NCBI GenBank assembly: GCA_025355005.1 | Contig: JANXLV010000341.1 | Span: forward strand, 1-46,540 | Source: Myxococcales bacterium | GTDB taxonomy: Bacteria > Myxococcota_A > Polyangia > Polyangiales > Polyangiaceae | Length of the DNA: 46,540 nucleotides | Direction of reading: 5' to 3' | In this document: positions 9,149-17,600 of the stretch, piece by piece | Layout of the letters: each line of letters starts with the position of its first letter | How positions within the stretch are numbered: position 1 is the first letter of the stretch | Program-made: the position numbers and the translations under genes | The notes under the pieces: generated by a model | What the model was told of the DNA's origin: nothing | Seen by the model: only the letters and a program-made list of their open reading frames with translations | Databases searched by the model: none

Positions 9149-9825
9149 GGCCGCTTCACGCGGGCGAGGATGAACGCCACGGTCTCTTCGATGTTCATGC
9201 TGGACGAATCGACGAGCGTCGCGTCGTCCGCGGGCCGAAGCGGCGCAACGGCCCTTCCGCTGTCCTGCGCGTCGCGCTTCTGGACGTCGGCGAGTGTCTG
9301 GTCGAACGTGATGGTGGCGTCGCCCTTCGCGCGCAGCTCCTCGAAGCGACGCTGCGCGCGGACTTCTGGCGTGGCGGTGAGGAAGAACTTCGCCTCCGCG
9401 TCGGGGAACACGACCGTGCCGATGTCGCGTCCTTCGAGGACCACGCCGCCGTCCTTGCCGGCGTTCCGCTGCAACGACAGCAGCGCATCGCGCACGTCCG
9501 GATGGGCGGAGACGGTGCTCGCGCCGAGCGACATCTCGGGCGTGCGAATGAGAGGCGATACGTCCTCGCTACCGAAGAGCACGCGCACGGAGCCGTCCTC
9601 CCCACGGACGAAGGAGAGCGTGGCCAGGAGCGACCGCGCGATCTCGCCCACCTCGACACCGCTCTCGAAAGGAACCGAGCGCCGCGTCGCCGCGAGCGCC
9701 ACCGCGCGATACATCGCGCCAGTGTCGACCAGGACGTAACCGAGCTTCTCGGCGACGAGACGCGCGACGGTGCTCTTGCCGGCCCCAGCAGGGCCGTCGA
9801 TCGCGATGATGGGACGCGCGCGCAT
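9145..9825 (-). CDS. cmk: cytidylate kinase
   Basis: Cmk phosphorylates CMP and dCMP with ATP. The 226-residue length is normal. The P-loop GPAGAGKST is at about 11-19, followed by the nucleotide-binding DTGAMYRAV (35-43), then EGRDIGTVVFPDA with the substrate-site residues and the LID region with TPEVRAQRR. It sits between aroA (40 nt upstream) and a lipoprotein gene (4-bp overlap downstream). The aroA-cmk neighbourhood is common in bacteria, often with rpsA after cmk, which is absent here. A TAGACA hexamer lies 8 nt before the ATG, so a secondary promoter is possible. Confidence 0.96.
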   Translation of the reverse strand: MRARPIIAIDGPAGAGKSTVARLVAEKLGYVLVDTGAMYRAVALAATRRSVPFESGVEVGEIARSLLATLSFVRGEDGSVRVLFGSEDVSPLIRTPEMSLGASTVSAHPDVRDALLSLQRNAGKDGGVVLEGRDIGTVVFPDAEAKFFLTATPEVRAQRRFEELRAKGDATITFDQTLADVQKRDAQDSGRAVAPLRPADDATLVDSSSMNIEETVAFILARVKRP

Positions 9826-9865
9826 GCGATCGCTGTCTAGCGCAGTCCCTGCCGGTTTTCACGCC

Positions 9866-11221
9866 CTACCTGGAAACCGCCTCGATCGTCGCGCCCAGCG
9901 CCCGCAGCGTGCCCACGAAGCGAGGAAAGCTGGTCGCGATGCAGTCGACGTCTCGCACCAGGCTCTGCCCATCCGCGAGCAGACCTAGAACCGTGGCGGT
10001 CATCGCGATGCGGTGGTCGTCCTTGCTGTCGATCTCGCACGCGGTGAGCGGTGAATCTTTTCCCGTGATCAAGAGCCCGTCTGGCCGCTCCTCCACGGTG
10101 ACGCCAAAGGTCGACAACACGTGGGCCATGGTTCCAAGGCGGTCGCTCTCCTTCACGCGCAGCTCCGCAGCGTCGAAGATCTCGGTGACGCCGCTGGCCC
10201 GGGCCGCGAGCGCGCACACGATCGGGATCTCGTCGATCGCGCGCGTGACGACCTCGCCGCCGATCCGACGACCATACAGGTCCGCTGCGGTCACGGAGAT
10301 GTCCGCGACGGGCTCTCCACTGCGCTCACCTCGCGCGATGACGTGGACGTCCGCGCCCATGTTGCGGATGATCTCGATGATGCCCGTTCGGGTGGGGTTC
10401 GTGCCCACGCCACGCACGGTGACCGCCGAGCCCTTGCAGATCGCCGCGGCGACCATCATGAACGCGGCGGCCGAGATGTCGCCGGGCACCTCGACCTCGA
10501 ACGCGGGCATCTCGCCGGACCAGCCCTCGGGATCGATCTCCACGAGCGTCCCCACAGTGTTCAGCGGCACGCCGAGCGACATCATCATGCGCTCCGTGTG
10601 GTCGCGCGAGACATGGGGCTCACGCACGCGCGTGGGCCCGTGCGCGTAGAGCCCGGAGAGCAGGAGCGCGCTCTTCACCTGCGCACTGGCGACGGGGCTC
10701 TCGAACTCCAGGCCGGTGAGAAACTGGTCGTCGCGAAGACCGGTGATCCGCAGCGGCGCCACGATCTCCCCTTCCTTCTTCGGATGCGGCTCACCGTCGA
10801 TCTTGGCTCCGCGCGCGCGGAGCGGCTTCGCCACACGCATCATGGGGCGCTTCGAGAGCGACGCGTCTCCGACGAGCACGCTATCGAATGACTGCGCCGC
10901 CAGCAGTCCCGAGAACAGGCGCATGGTGGTTCCGGAGTTGCCGCAGTCGAGGGGCTTCACCGGCGCCGTGAGCCCGAAGAGCCCTTTGCCATGCACGACG
11001 ATCTCGGAGGGGCCGGTCTCTTCGACGGTGATGCCCATCGCCGCAAGCGCGGTCGCGGTGCTCCTGTTGTCCTCGCCGTACGAGAATCCCGAGATGCGGC
11101 TCTTGCCGTTCGCGAGCGCGCCGAAGAGCAGCGCGCGATGGCCGATGGATTTGTCCGACGCGACGGGCACGCTGCCCTTGAGGACGCCCGCTAGCGGCGT
11201 GACCACGAGATCCGTCGGCAC
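9866..11221 (-). CDS. aroA: 3-phosphoshikimate 1-carboxyvinyltransferase (EPSP synthase)
   Basis: AroA joins shikimate-3-phosphate and phosphoenolpyruvate in the sixth step of the shikimate pathway. The 451-residue protein shows SDKSIGHRALL near the start, LDCGNSGTTMRLFSG (about 93-107), AIDEIPIVCALA with the catalytic Asp, ELRVKESDRL and the late DDHRIAM motif, all as expected for an active enzyme. The start is a GTG at 11221, 3 nt after the stop of the upstream lipoprotein gene, so translation is probably coupled. It belongs to a minus-strand operon with a PheA-like gene and cmk, grouping aromatic amino acid synthesis. Confidence 0.96.
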   Translation of the reverse strand: MPTDLVVTPLAGVLKGSVPVASDKSIGHRALLFGALANGKSRISGFSYGEDNRSTATALAAMGITVEETGPSEIVVHGKGLFGLTAPVKPLDCGNSGTTMRLFSGLLAAQSFDSVLVGDASLSKRPMMRVAKPLRARGAKIDGEPHPKKEGEIVAPLRITGLRDDQFLTGLEFESPVASAQVKSALLLSGLYAHGPTRVREPHVSRDHTERMMMSLGVPLNTVGTLVEIDPEGWSGEMPAFEVEVPGDISAAAFMMVAAAICKGSAVTVRGVGTNPTRTGIIEIIRNMGADVHVIARGERSGEPVADISVTAADLYGRRIGGEVVTRAIDEIPIVCALAARASGVTEIFDAAELRVKESDRLGTMAHVLSTFGVTVEERPDGLLITGKDSPLTACEIDSKDDHRIAMTATVLGLLADGQSLVRDVDCIATSFPRFVGTLRALGATIEAVSR

Positions 11222-11224
11222 GAA

Positions 11225-12172
11225 CTACTGGCCCATGAATCGCGGCGCGTTGCCGAGCAGGTTCTTCAGCGACTGGTCGTCCGTCGCGACCGTCACCTGC
11301 ACGTCGCTCTGCTGCACCGCCACGTTGAACGCCTTGACCTGCACGCCGATGGCCGGCGCAAACATCAGGTACTTCTGCTGCGACTGAATGAAGGCTGCAG
11401 CGTTCTGCGCGGTCTGCGGATCCGCGTACGTGAGGCTGCCCGCAACGTTGAGCCCCGGCGGCTGGAAGTTCGCGAGCACGCGCGCGCTCCGGAGGCCCTG
11501 CGTCGCGGGAAGCGGGATGCCCGTGTTCTGCGGCACCTGCTGCGAAGAGAAGTCCGCGGCGAGCGCGGCCGGCGCGCCCTGCGTGTCGAGCGTCTGCGCC
11601 ATCCACGGCAGGATGTCGCGCTGGATGCGGTTCGCGACGACGCGATCGAGGGCCCGACGCATGCCCGTCTCCGTCCCGGCGAGCGCGGTCTTCGGCGTGA
11701 GGATGGAGAAGCCGATGTTGTTGATGGTGTAGAGCGCGCGGCCGCCGTACTGAGAGACCACGAGCATACCGCCGCTCTTGGTCGGCTGGTGCTGCTCTGC
11801 GAGCGCGCGGATACGCGGCTCGTCGAAGGTGCCCGAGAGCACGCACGCGACGTCCGCGCCCTGCATGGCATACGAGCCGCACACGATGCGCGACAGATCG
11901 CGCGAGGGGATGAAGTTCGCCTCCTGGCCGATCGGCATGTAGTGCTCGACGGTCTGCGCGAGCTGCGCTCCGAACGACGGGCTCATGAAGAATTGCCGTG
12001 CGTCGAGCGAGGAGACCGCGACTGCAGAGCCGGGCAAGAGCGCCAGCGGATCCGCATCCAGATCGAGCGCCTTGCCTGTGGCGGCGGGCGTGACGGTGTC
12101 CTTCTTGCCACCACAGCCCATGACGGAGAGCGCAAGGACCGCGGCGACCACACCCACGAAGAAAGTTCGCAT
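11225..12172 (-). CDS. predicted lipoprotein within the aro operon
   Basis: The ATG at 12172 gives 315 residues with a clear lipoprotein signal (MRTFF, hydrophobic core, lipobox SVMGC). The mature part has an Ala/Thr linker and one domain containing LLPGSAVAVSSLDARQFF, VLSGTFDEPRIRAL and a GGRALYTINNIGF strand pair. It is Gln-rich toward the C-terminus. It resembles the lipoprotein at 8195-9148 in segment order and length. A strong promoter-like pair lies directly upstream (TTGAAA, 18 nt, TACTTT), with the hexamer ending 6 nt before the ATG. No family was recognised; an envelope role is inferred from the signal only. Confidence 0.75.
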   Translation of the reverse strand: MRTFFVGVVAAVLALSVMGCGGKKDTVTPAATGKALDLDADPLALLPGSAVAVSSLDARQFFMSPSFGAQLAQTVEHYMPIGQEANFIPSRDLSRIVCGSYAMQGADVACVLSGTFDEPRIRALAEQHQPTKSGGMLVVSQYGGRALYTINNIGFSILTPKTALAGTETGMRRALDRVVANRIQRDILPWMAQTLDTQGAPAALAADFSSQQVPQNTGIPLPATQGLRSARVLANFQPPGLNVAGSLTYADPQTAQNAAAFIQSQQKYLMFAPAIGVQVKAFNVAVQQSDVQVTVATDDQSLKNLLGNAPRFMGQ

Positions 12173-12208
12173 GCCGGAAAAGTACACGGAAACCCCATGC
12201 CGTTTCAA
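12173..12208 (-). promoter_or_regulatory. sigma70-like promoter for lipoprotein-aroA-cmk
   Basis: The minus strand reads TTGAAA (12208-12203), an 18-nt spacer, TACTTT (12184-12179), then 6 nt to the ATG at 12172. Transcription would begin at or next to the start codon, giving a leaderless message. It lies in the gap after pheA, so aroA can be transcribed independently of pheA. Confidence 0.5.
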
Positions 12209-12260
12209 AGGCAATTGCAGCCGCTCTCGAAGCGAGAGGTTCGTCGGGCTGTTTACGGAG

Positions 12261-13328
12261 CTACGGAGCCTGGTAGGACCCCAGCACTCGGTAGAACTTC
12301 GCCAGGCGTTTCACCTCTTCGAGGGCAGAGACCAGGTTGCGATCGGTCACGTGGCCCTTCACCTCGATGAAGAAGAGGTAGGCCCACGCCTCACCCGCGG
12401 CCGGACGCGACTGGATCTTCGTGAGGTTGATCCCGCGCTCCGCGAACTGCTTCAGCACCTCGTGAAGCGCGCCGGGCGAGTCCGCGACCGACAGCGCGAG
12501 CGCGGTCAGGTCGCTGCCGGTCCGCGCAGACGGCCGCGCGCCCACGATCGCGTAGCGCACGCGCTCGTCGCCACCGTCGCGCACGCCGCTCTTCACGACA
12601 GACAGCTTGTAAAGCTCCGCCATGCCGCGCGAGACCACGGCGGCCGCGGCCCCGTCCTCCACTGCGCGCTCGGCGCCCGCGGACGGAGAGCGCACGTCCA
12701 GCACGCGCGCGCCGGACGCGGTCTCTGCGAGGAACTTCGCCGACGCCGCGTGGTCGCTGGGCATCGCATAGATCTTGTCGAGCCCGGCCACGGTGCCGGT
12801 GCGACTGACGAGGTCGAGGTTCTCCGCGACCTCGAAGCAGGAAACGATCCGCAGATCGCTCGCCATGAGCGCGAGGATCGTCGACTGCACGGGGCCGTCC
12901 GTGCGCGTCTCGAGCGGCACGATCGCGAACTGCGCGCGCTTCTGCGTCACCTCTTCGAACGCCAGCGTGGCGTCGTCCGTGCGCACGTAAGAAGAGGCAA
13001 CCCCAAAACGCGACCGCGCGGCCGCATCTCCTCGCCCGCCCTCTGGTCCTGCGTACGCGACGGGCACCGGGACCTCGAGCGCGAGGCACTCGGCGTGGAT
13101 ACGTCCAAGGATCTCCCGCAGGCCGTTCTCCGGCATGTCGCCAGACGATGTCGCGGCGAGCTCGATCATGGCGGCGCGCTCCGCGATGGGCGCGTTTGGC
13201 GCGTCCTTCCGTGCGACGCCGATCTTCTTCGCCAGCTTCGCCCTGCGGTCGAGGAGCTTCACCAGCTCCGCATCCACCTGGCTCATCTCGCCCCGAAGCT
13301 CCTCGATCACGCGACGACTATCGGACAT
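12261..13328 (-). CDS. pheA: PheA-like chorismate mutase / prephenate dehydratase / ACT protein
   Basis: The ATG at 13328 gives 355 residues. An AroQ-type chorismate mutase helix pair occupies about 5-85 (DAELVKLLDRRAKLAKKIG). A periplasmic-binding-like prephenate dehydratase domain spans 90-265 and an ACT regulatory domain follows (GALHEVLKQFAERGINLTKI, then SRP), ending near 350. The ACT part is canonical, but the dehydratase motifs are not: GPEG is followed by GRGDAA instead of TFSxxA, the usual PIENS reads PLETR, and the catalytic TRF motif reads VRY, so the key Thr is missing. It may be a regulatory or weakly active protein; see findings. TACGCT lies 6 nt before the ATG with no Shine-Dalgarno sequence. 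It is divergent from the gene at 13351. Confidence 0.8.
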   Translation of the reverse strand: MSDSRRVIEELRGEMSQVDAELVKLLDRRAKLAKKIGVARKDAPNAPIAERAAMIELAATSSGDMPENGLREILGRIHAECLALEVPVPVAYAGPEGGRGDAAARSRFGVASSYVRTDDATLAFEEVTQKRAQFAIVPLETRTDGPVQSTILALMASDLRIVSCFEVAENLDLVSRTGTVAGLDKIYAMPSDHAASAKFLAETASGARVLDVRSPSAGAERAVEDGAAAAVVSRGMAELYKLSVVKSGVRDGGDERVRYAIVGARPSARTGSDLTALALSVADSPGALHEVLKQFAERGINLTKIQSRPAAGEAWAYLFFIEVKGHVTDRNLVSALEEVKRLAKFYRVLGSYQAP

Positions 13329-13350
13329 GGTCCTAGCGTAGCATGCTCGT

Positions 13351-14199
13351 GTGACGGACACGCCCCGCAGCGGAGAGCTCGACCTCGCGCGATTGCGCTT
13401 CAAGTACGAGACGATCCTCGCGCTGCGTCTTCGCGGAAAAGGCGACGGACCTCCGGTCGCGGAGCTACGCGCGCTGGCACTCGAGTTCCCCGGCGCGCTG
13501 CGGGCGCTGGATGTGTTGACGCTCGCTCACGTACACGATCGCATCGACGAGATCGTGAGCGCGGAGCTCGACCCAGGTCAGGTCGCGCAGTGGATGCTGG
13601 CAGAGCTCACCTTCGCGCGCGCGATGCGCGGCGTGAAGGCCGTGAAGGCGTGGCTCCGCGGTCGAAAAGAGATCGACGCAGAGACCCACGCGAAGTTCGC
13701 GCGTGACGTCGAGCGCCTCCACGACGCGTCGCTCGCCCTCTTGTGGAAGGACGACCTTCCGCAGATCGCAGAACCTCCGCGCGGGCGACTCGTGCCGCTC
13801 GCGCTCGCACGTGTGGCGGCGACGTTGGGCATATCTGCGGACGAAGCGAGAGCGCTCGTCTTTCGTGACGACGCACGCGCACCGACCCGCTCCGATCAGG
13901 ACTTCTTGGGAGAAGAGCCACCACCGGAGGAGCCACCACCGGAAGAGCCGCCACCAGAAGAGCCGCCGCTGGGAGAACCACCGGACGAGCCACCGCCCGA
14001 CGAGCCGCTTCCGCCAGACGAGCCACCCGACGAGCCGCTTCCGCCAGACGCGCCACCTCCACCACCAGCGGGCGCGGCCCCAGAACCACTGCCGCCGCCG
14101 CCTTCGGATTTCTTGCTCGAGCTGTCACCACCGGATGATGAGGACGAGTCGGCACCGGCCGCAGGCGCCGCGGACCCGGTTGGCTTGGATGACGAGTAG
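13351..14199 (+). CDS. hypothetical protein with Pro/Glu-repeat tail overlapping fmdB
   Basis: This 282-residue frame starts with GTG at 13351, 11 nt after a TAGCGT hexamer. Residues 1-185 are helical and charged (LRFKYETILALRLRGKG, QWMLAELTFARAMRG), with codon bias typical of a real gene and no recognised family. From about 183 the sequence turns into repeats of GEEPPPEEPP followed by DEPLPP units and an acidic end. That tail (13896-14199) lies antisense to the Gly/Ser-rich tail of fmdB. Either the tail is genuine or the gene lost its original stop codon and now reads through the opposite strand of its neighbour. Confidence 0.6.
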   Translation: MTDTPRSGELDLARLRFKYETILALRLRGKGDGPPVAELRALALEFPGALRALDVLTLAHVHDRIDEIVSAELDPGQVAQWMLAELTFARAMRGVKAVKAWLRGRKEIDAETHAKFARDVERLHDASLALLWKDDLPQIAEPPRGRLVPLALARVAATLGISADEARALVFRDDARAPTRSDQDFLGEEPPPEEPPPEEPPPEEPPLGEPPDEPPPDEPLPPDEPPDEPLPPDAPPPPPAGAAPEPLPPPPSDFLLELSPPDDEDESAPAAGAADPVGLDDE

Positions 14200-14369
14200 A
14201 GGTCCGCATACCAACCGCCGCCCTTCAGGATGAAGCGACCGCCGCTGATCTGGCGTTTGGCGGTCTTGCCGTGGCACTTGGGGCACTCATCGAGCGCGTT
14301 CTCGGTGATTTTCTGAATCTCTTCCCAGTGGTTATCGCAGGACTCGCACACGTACTCGTAGGTGGGCAT
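13896..14369 (-). CDS. FmdB-family zinc-ribbon protein with long Gly/Ser tail
   Basis: The ATG at 14369 gives 157 residues beginning MPTYEYVCESC, the signature start of FmdB/CxxC_CXXC_SSSS regulatory-type proteins. The ribbon cysteines are in CESC and CPKCHG (residues 8-11 and about 29-32). After GRFILKGGGWYADLYSSS, the domain gives way to about 100 residues of Gly/Ser-rich repeats (GGSSGG, GGGSS). Ser-rich tails are usual in this family, but this one is long. It overlaps tail-to-tail with the gene at 13351-14199. A TTGACA-type promoter lies at 14446-14417. The molecular role of the family is not established; it is often near stress or translation genes. Confidence 0.85.
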   Translation of the reverse strand: MPTYEYVCESCDNHWEEIQKITENALDECPKCHGKTAKRQISGGRFILKGGGWYADLYSSSKPTGSAAPAAGADSSSSSGGDSSSKKSEGGGGSGSGAAPAGGGGGASGGSGSSGGSSGGSGSSGGGSSGGSPSGGSSGGGSSGGGSSGGGSSPKKS

Positions 14370-14416
14370 GGCTATCTTGGGTTCTCGAAGGGGCACCGAA
14401 TCCCCCCTGCGGACGC

Positions 14417-14446
14417 CACGTATTGTTGCAGGTAGGGTCTTGTCAA
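14417..14446 (-). promoter_or_regulatory. sigma70-like promoter for fmdB
   Basis: On the minus strand a perfect TTGACA (14446-14441) is followed after 18 nt by TACGTG (14422-14417), or after 17 nt by ATACGT. The fmdB ATG is about 47 nt downstream. It is one of very few consensus -35 elements seen in the window. Confidence 0.5.
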
Positions 14447-14479
14447 GCCTCGCGCCTGTTGGTCAACCGAAGATCCCGC

Positions 14480-14559
14480 TTGCGCGAAGGCCAAGACGGA
14501 CGTAATCCATCGAACTAGTGACAACACGTGAAGGTACGTTACCCGATGCGTAGTGTCAC
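14480..14559 (+). promoter_or_regulatory. possible smc promoter and palindrome cluster
   Basis: A TTGCGC / 17 nt / TAATCC pair (14480-14485, 14503-14508) precedes a 42-bp inverted repeat with arms GTGACA (14518-14523) and TGTCAC (14554-14559). Between the arms are CACGTG (14525-14530) and GGTA-CGT-TACC (14533-14543). The cluster lies about 100 nt before the smc ATG, in what would be its untranslated leader, and could be an operator or structured RNA. Nothing else is visible in the 291-nt divergent spacer. Confidence 0.3.
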
Positions 14560-14660
14560 GAGCCCCAACCCACTTCGTCCACCTGGCATCGTGAAGATGC
14601 TCAGGCCGAATGGGGGGAATTGCGCGTGAGCGGGCCGGTACCGCTCCCGGAGTTTGCGAC

Positions 14661-17600
14661 ATGAAGATCAAGCGGCTGGAGATGTGCGGGTTCAAGTCCT
14701 TCGTGGACCGCACGGTGGTGAATTTCGAGCACGAGGTCATGGGCATCGTAGGGCCTAACGGCTGCGGTAAGTCCAACATCGTCGACTCGATTCGCTGGTG
14801 CATGGGCGAGCAGAGCGCCAAGCATCTCCGCGGCCGCAGCATGGACGACGTGATCTTCAGCGGCTCGGAGTCGCGGGCCGGCGCGGACATGGCCGAGGTC
14901 ACGCTGACGTTCGAGAACGACGACGCGACGGACCTCCCCCTCGAGTACCGGGACTACCCGGAGATCGCCGTCACGCGACGCCTCTATCGAAGCGGTGACA
15001 GCGAGTACCTGATCAACAAGACGCAGGTGCGTCTGCGCGACGTGACCGATCTGTTCCTCGGCACTGGCGTCGGCACCAAGGCGTACTCGATCGTCGAGCA
15101 AGGCAAGATCGGTCTCATCGTCAGCGCGAAGCCGGAAGACCGCCGCATGCTGATCGAGGAGGCCGCCGGCATCACCAAGTTCAAGGCCCGCAAGAAGCAG
15201 GCTGAGAAGAAGATGGAGATGACGCAGCAGAACCTTCTGCGCGTCGGCGACATCGTGTCCGAGATCGAGCGCAACCTCGGCTCGCTGAAGCGGCAGGCCG
15301 CGAAGGCGGAGCGCTACGTCTCCTACCGGCAGGAGCTCGAGGATCTGCAGCTCTACGAGGCCTCGCACAAGTGGCTCGAGCTCACCGGCTGGATGAAGCT
15401 CGAGGCGCAGGAGGTGGAGCGCCTCACGCTCGCGACCGACGAAGCGAAGGCAGCGCTCGCAACACGCGAAGCGACCCTCGAGACCTTGCGACTGGACGCG
15501 TACGCGGCCGAGCAGCGCACGGAGCAAGCGTCGAACGAGAACTTCGGGGCCGAGAACGACGTGCGCGCCGAAGAGGCGCTCATCGCCCGAGCGCAGGATC
15601 GCGTGAAGGCGCTCGATGAGCGCGCGGAGCAGGCCGCTGTCGAACAGCGCGGCATCGCGGACAAGAACACGGAGCTGTCCGTGGAGGCGGAGCTCCTCGA
15701 GGGCGAAGTACTCGCCTTCCAGGCGGAGGACGACGCATTCGCGGGCGAGCTCGCGATCGAAGAGGCGGTCATGTCGGAGCGCGCGCAGGAAGCAGAGCGC
15801 GCGATGGCCGTCGTGAACGAGCACCGCACGGAGCTGTCGCGCGCGCAGTCCGAGGTTGCGAGCTCCGATGCGAAGCTGCAAGGCTTCGAGCGGCGCCGTG
15901 ACGAGACCGCCAATCGCAAGGACCGACTCGAGGGCGACCGCGAGGTCACCGAGACCAAGATCGGCGAGCTGGAGCACCTGCACGAAGAGCTGGTGATGCT
16001 CATCGCGGACCTGCGCGCGGGCAAGGTCTCCAGTGACGACGAGCGCGATCACCTCGCGACCACGCTGGAGACGCTGCGCGCGAACGTGATGGAGAGCGAG
16101 CGAGCGCTCGAAGACGCAAAAGAGAGGCTGCAGAAGCGGCGCTCGCGTCTGACGGCGCTCTCGGAGATCGTCCGCAAGCTCACGGGCGTCGGCGTCGGGG
16201 CGAAGACGCTCGTCGAGGGCGGAAATCCCCACGTGAAGGGGCTCGTCGCCGATCGCATGGACGTGCCGGAGGAGCTGACGCAGGCCGTCGCAGGTCTGCT
16301 CGGCAGCCGCCTGTCCGAGGTGCTCGTCGACGACACGGACGCGGGGCTCGCGCTCCTCACCGATCTCGCTGCCGGTCACAAGGGTCGCGCGACCGTCGTT
16401 CCGTCCCGGCCGCGGCATGTCGCGGGCACCCGCCTACCGGTCCCCATGGACATCGACGGTTGCATGGGGATGCTCCGCGACATGGTGAAGACGTCCATCG
16501 AGGACGAGGCGCTCGTCGCCACCATGCTCGGCGACGCCATCCTGGCCCGCGACGACGAGGCCGCGCAGAAGATCGCGCAGTTCACGCACGTCCCCGTCGT
16601 CACGCTGGCCGGCACTGTCTTCCACGAGGATGGGCGCATCTCCGGCGGAACGGGCGAAGAGGTCGCGGCCTCGATGCTCGAGCACAAGCGCGAGATCCGG
16701 GAGCTCGAGGAGGGCGTCCGCATCGACGACGCACGGGTAACCGAGCGGCTCGGCGAGTACCAGGCCCTCCGCAACCAGATCCAGGAATCCCACCTTGCCC
16801 TCGAGCGCGCACGGCAGCGTGCACACGCAGACGAGCTCTCGCTCGTGCAAGCAGAGACGCAGCGGACGGCGACCGCGAAGGAGCTCGATCAGAAGAAGGC
16901 TCACCTGGCGCAGGTGCTGAACGACGTAGCCGCGGCTGAGCACGCGCTCGCCGAGGCGAACGCGGAGAAGGAAGCGGCGCTCGCGCTCGCAGAGGACGCA
17001 CGCGGTCGCGCGGAAGAGCGCACCACGCTGCTCGCGCTCGCCGACGCGGAGTATGGAGAGGCCCGGCAGAAGACGGATGCGCAGCGCGACGTCGTGCTGT
17101 CGCGCAAGGTCAACGTGGCGAAGGCGCGCGAGAAGCTGCAAGCCGCTCGTGGAACACTGGTCCGCCTGGAGAAGAGCCGCGAAGAGCTCACGGAGCGTCA
17201 CGGTCGCCTCGAAGACGAGCTGTGCCGTGGCGCCGCGGAGATGGGCGAGGCAGTCGCGCTCATCGTCACGCACAAGGACAAGCTCATGGCCGCGCTCGAT
17301 CGCGCGCGGGCCGCCGCCGAGGCGCTCGCCGAAGTGCGCGCCGTGTTCGACGCATACCGCACGGAGCTCTCCGAGCACGAGGGCGCGCTGAAGGACATCC
17401 GCACGCGCGCCGACTCCACCAGGGAGGAGCTCGCCGCCCACGAGATGGCCATGCGTGAGCGCACGCTCGCGCGGGAGCACCTCCTCGAGTCGGTCTCCGA
17501 GAAGTTCCGCGGCCTGCTCCTGCCGCGCGTCATCGGCGACTACCACATGCGCACGCCGCCCGGTGACGAGGAGAAATCCCGCATCCACGAGCTCTCTGGT

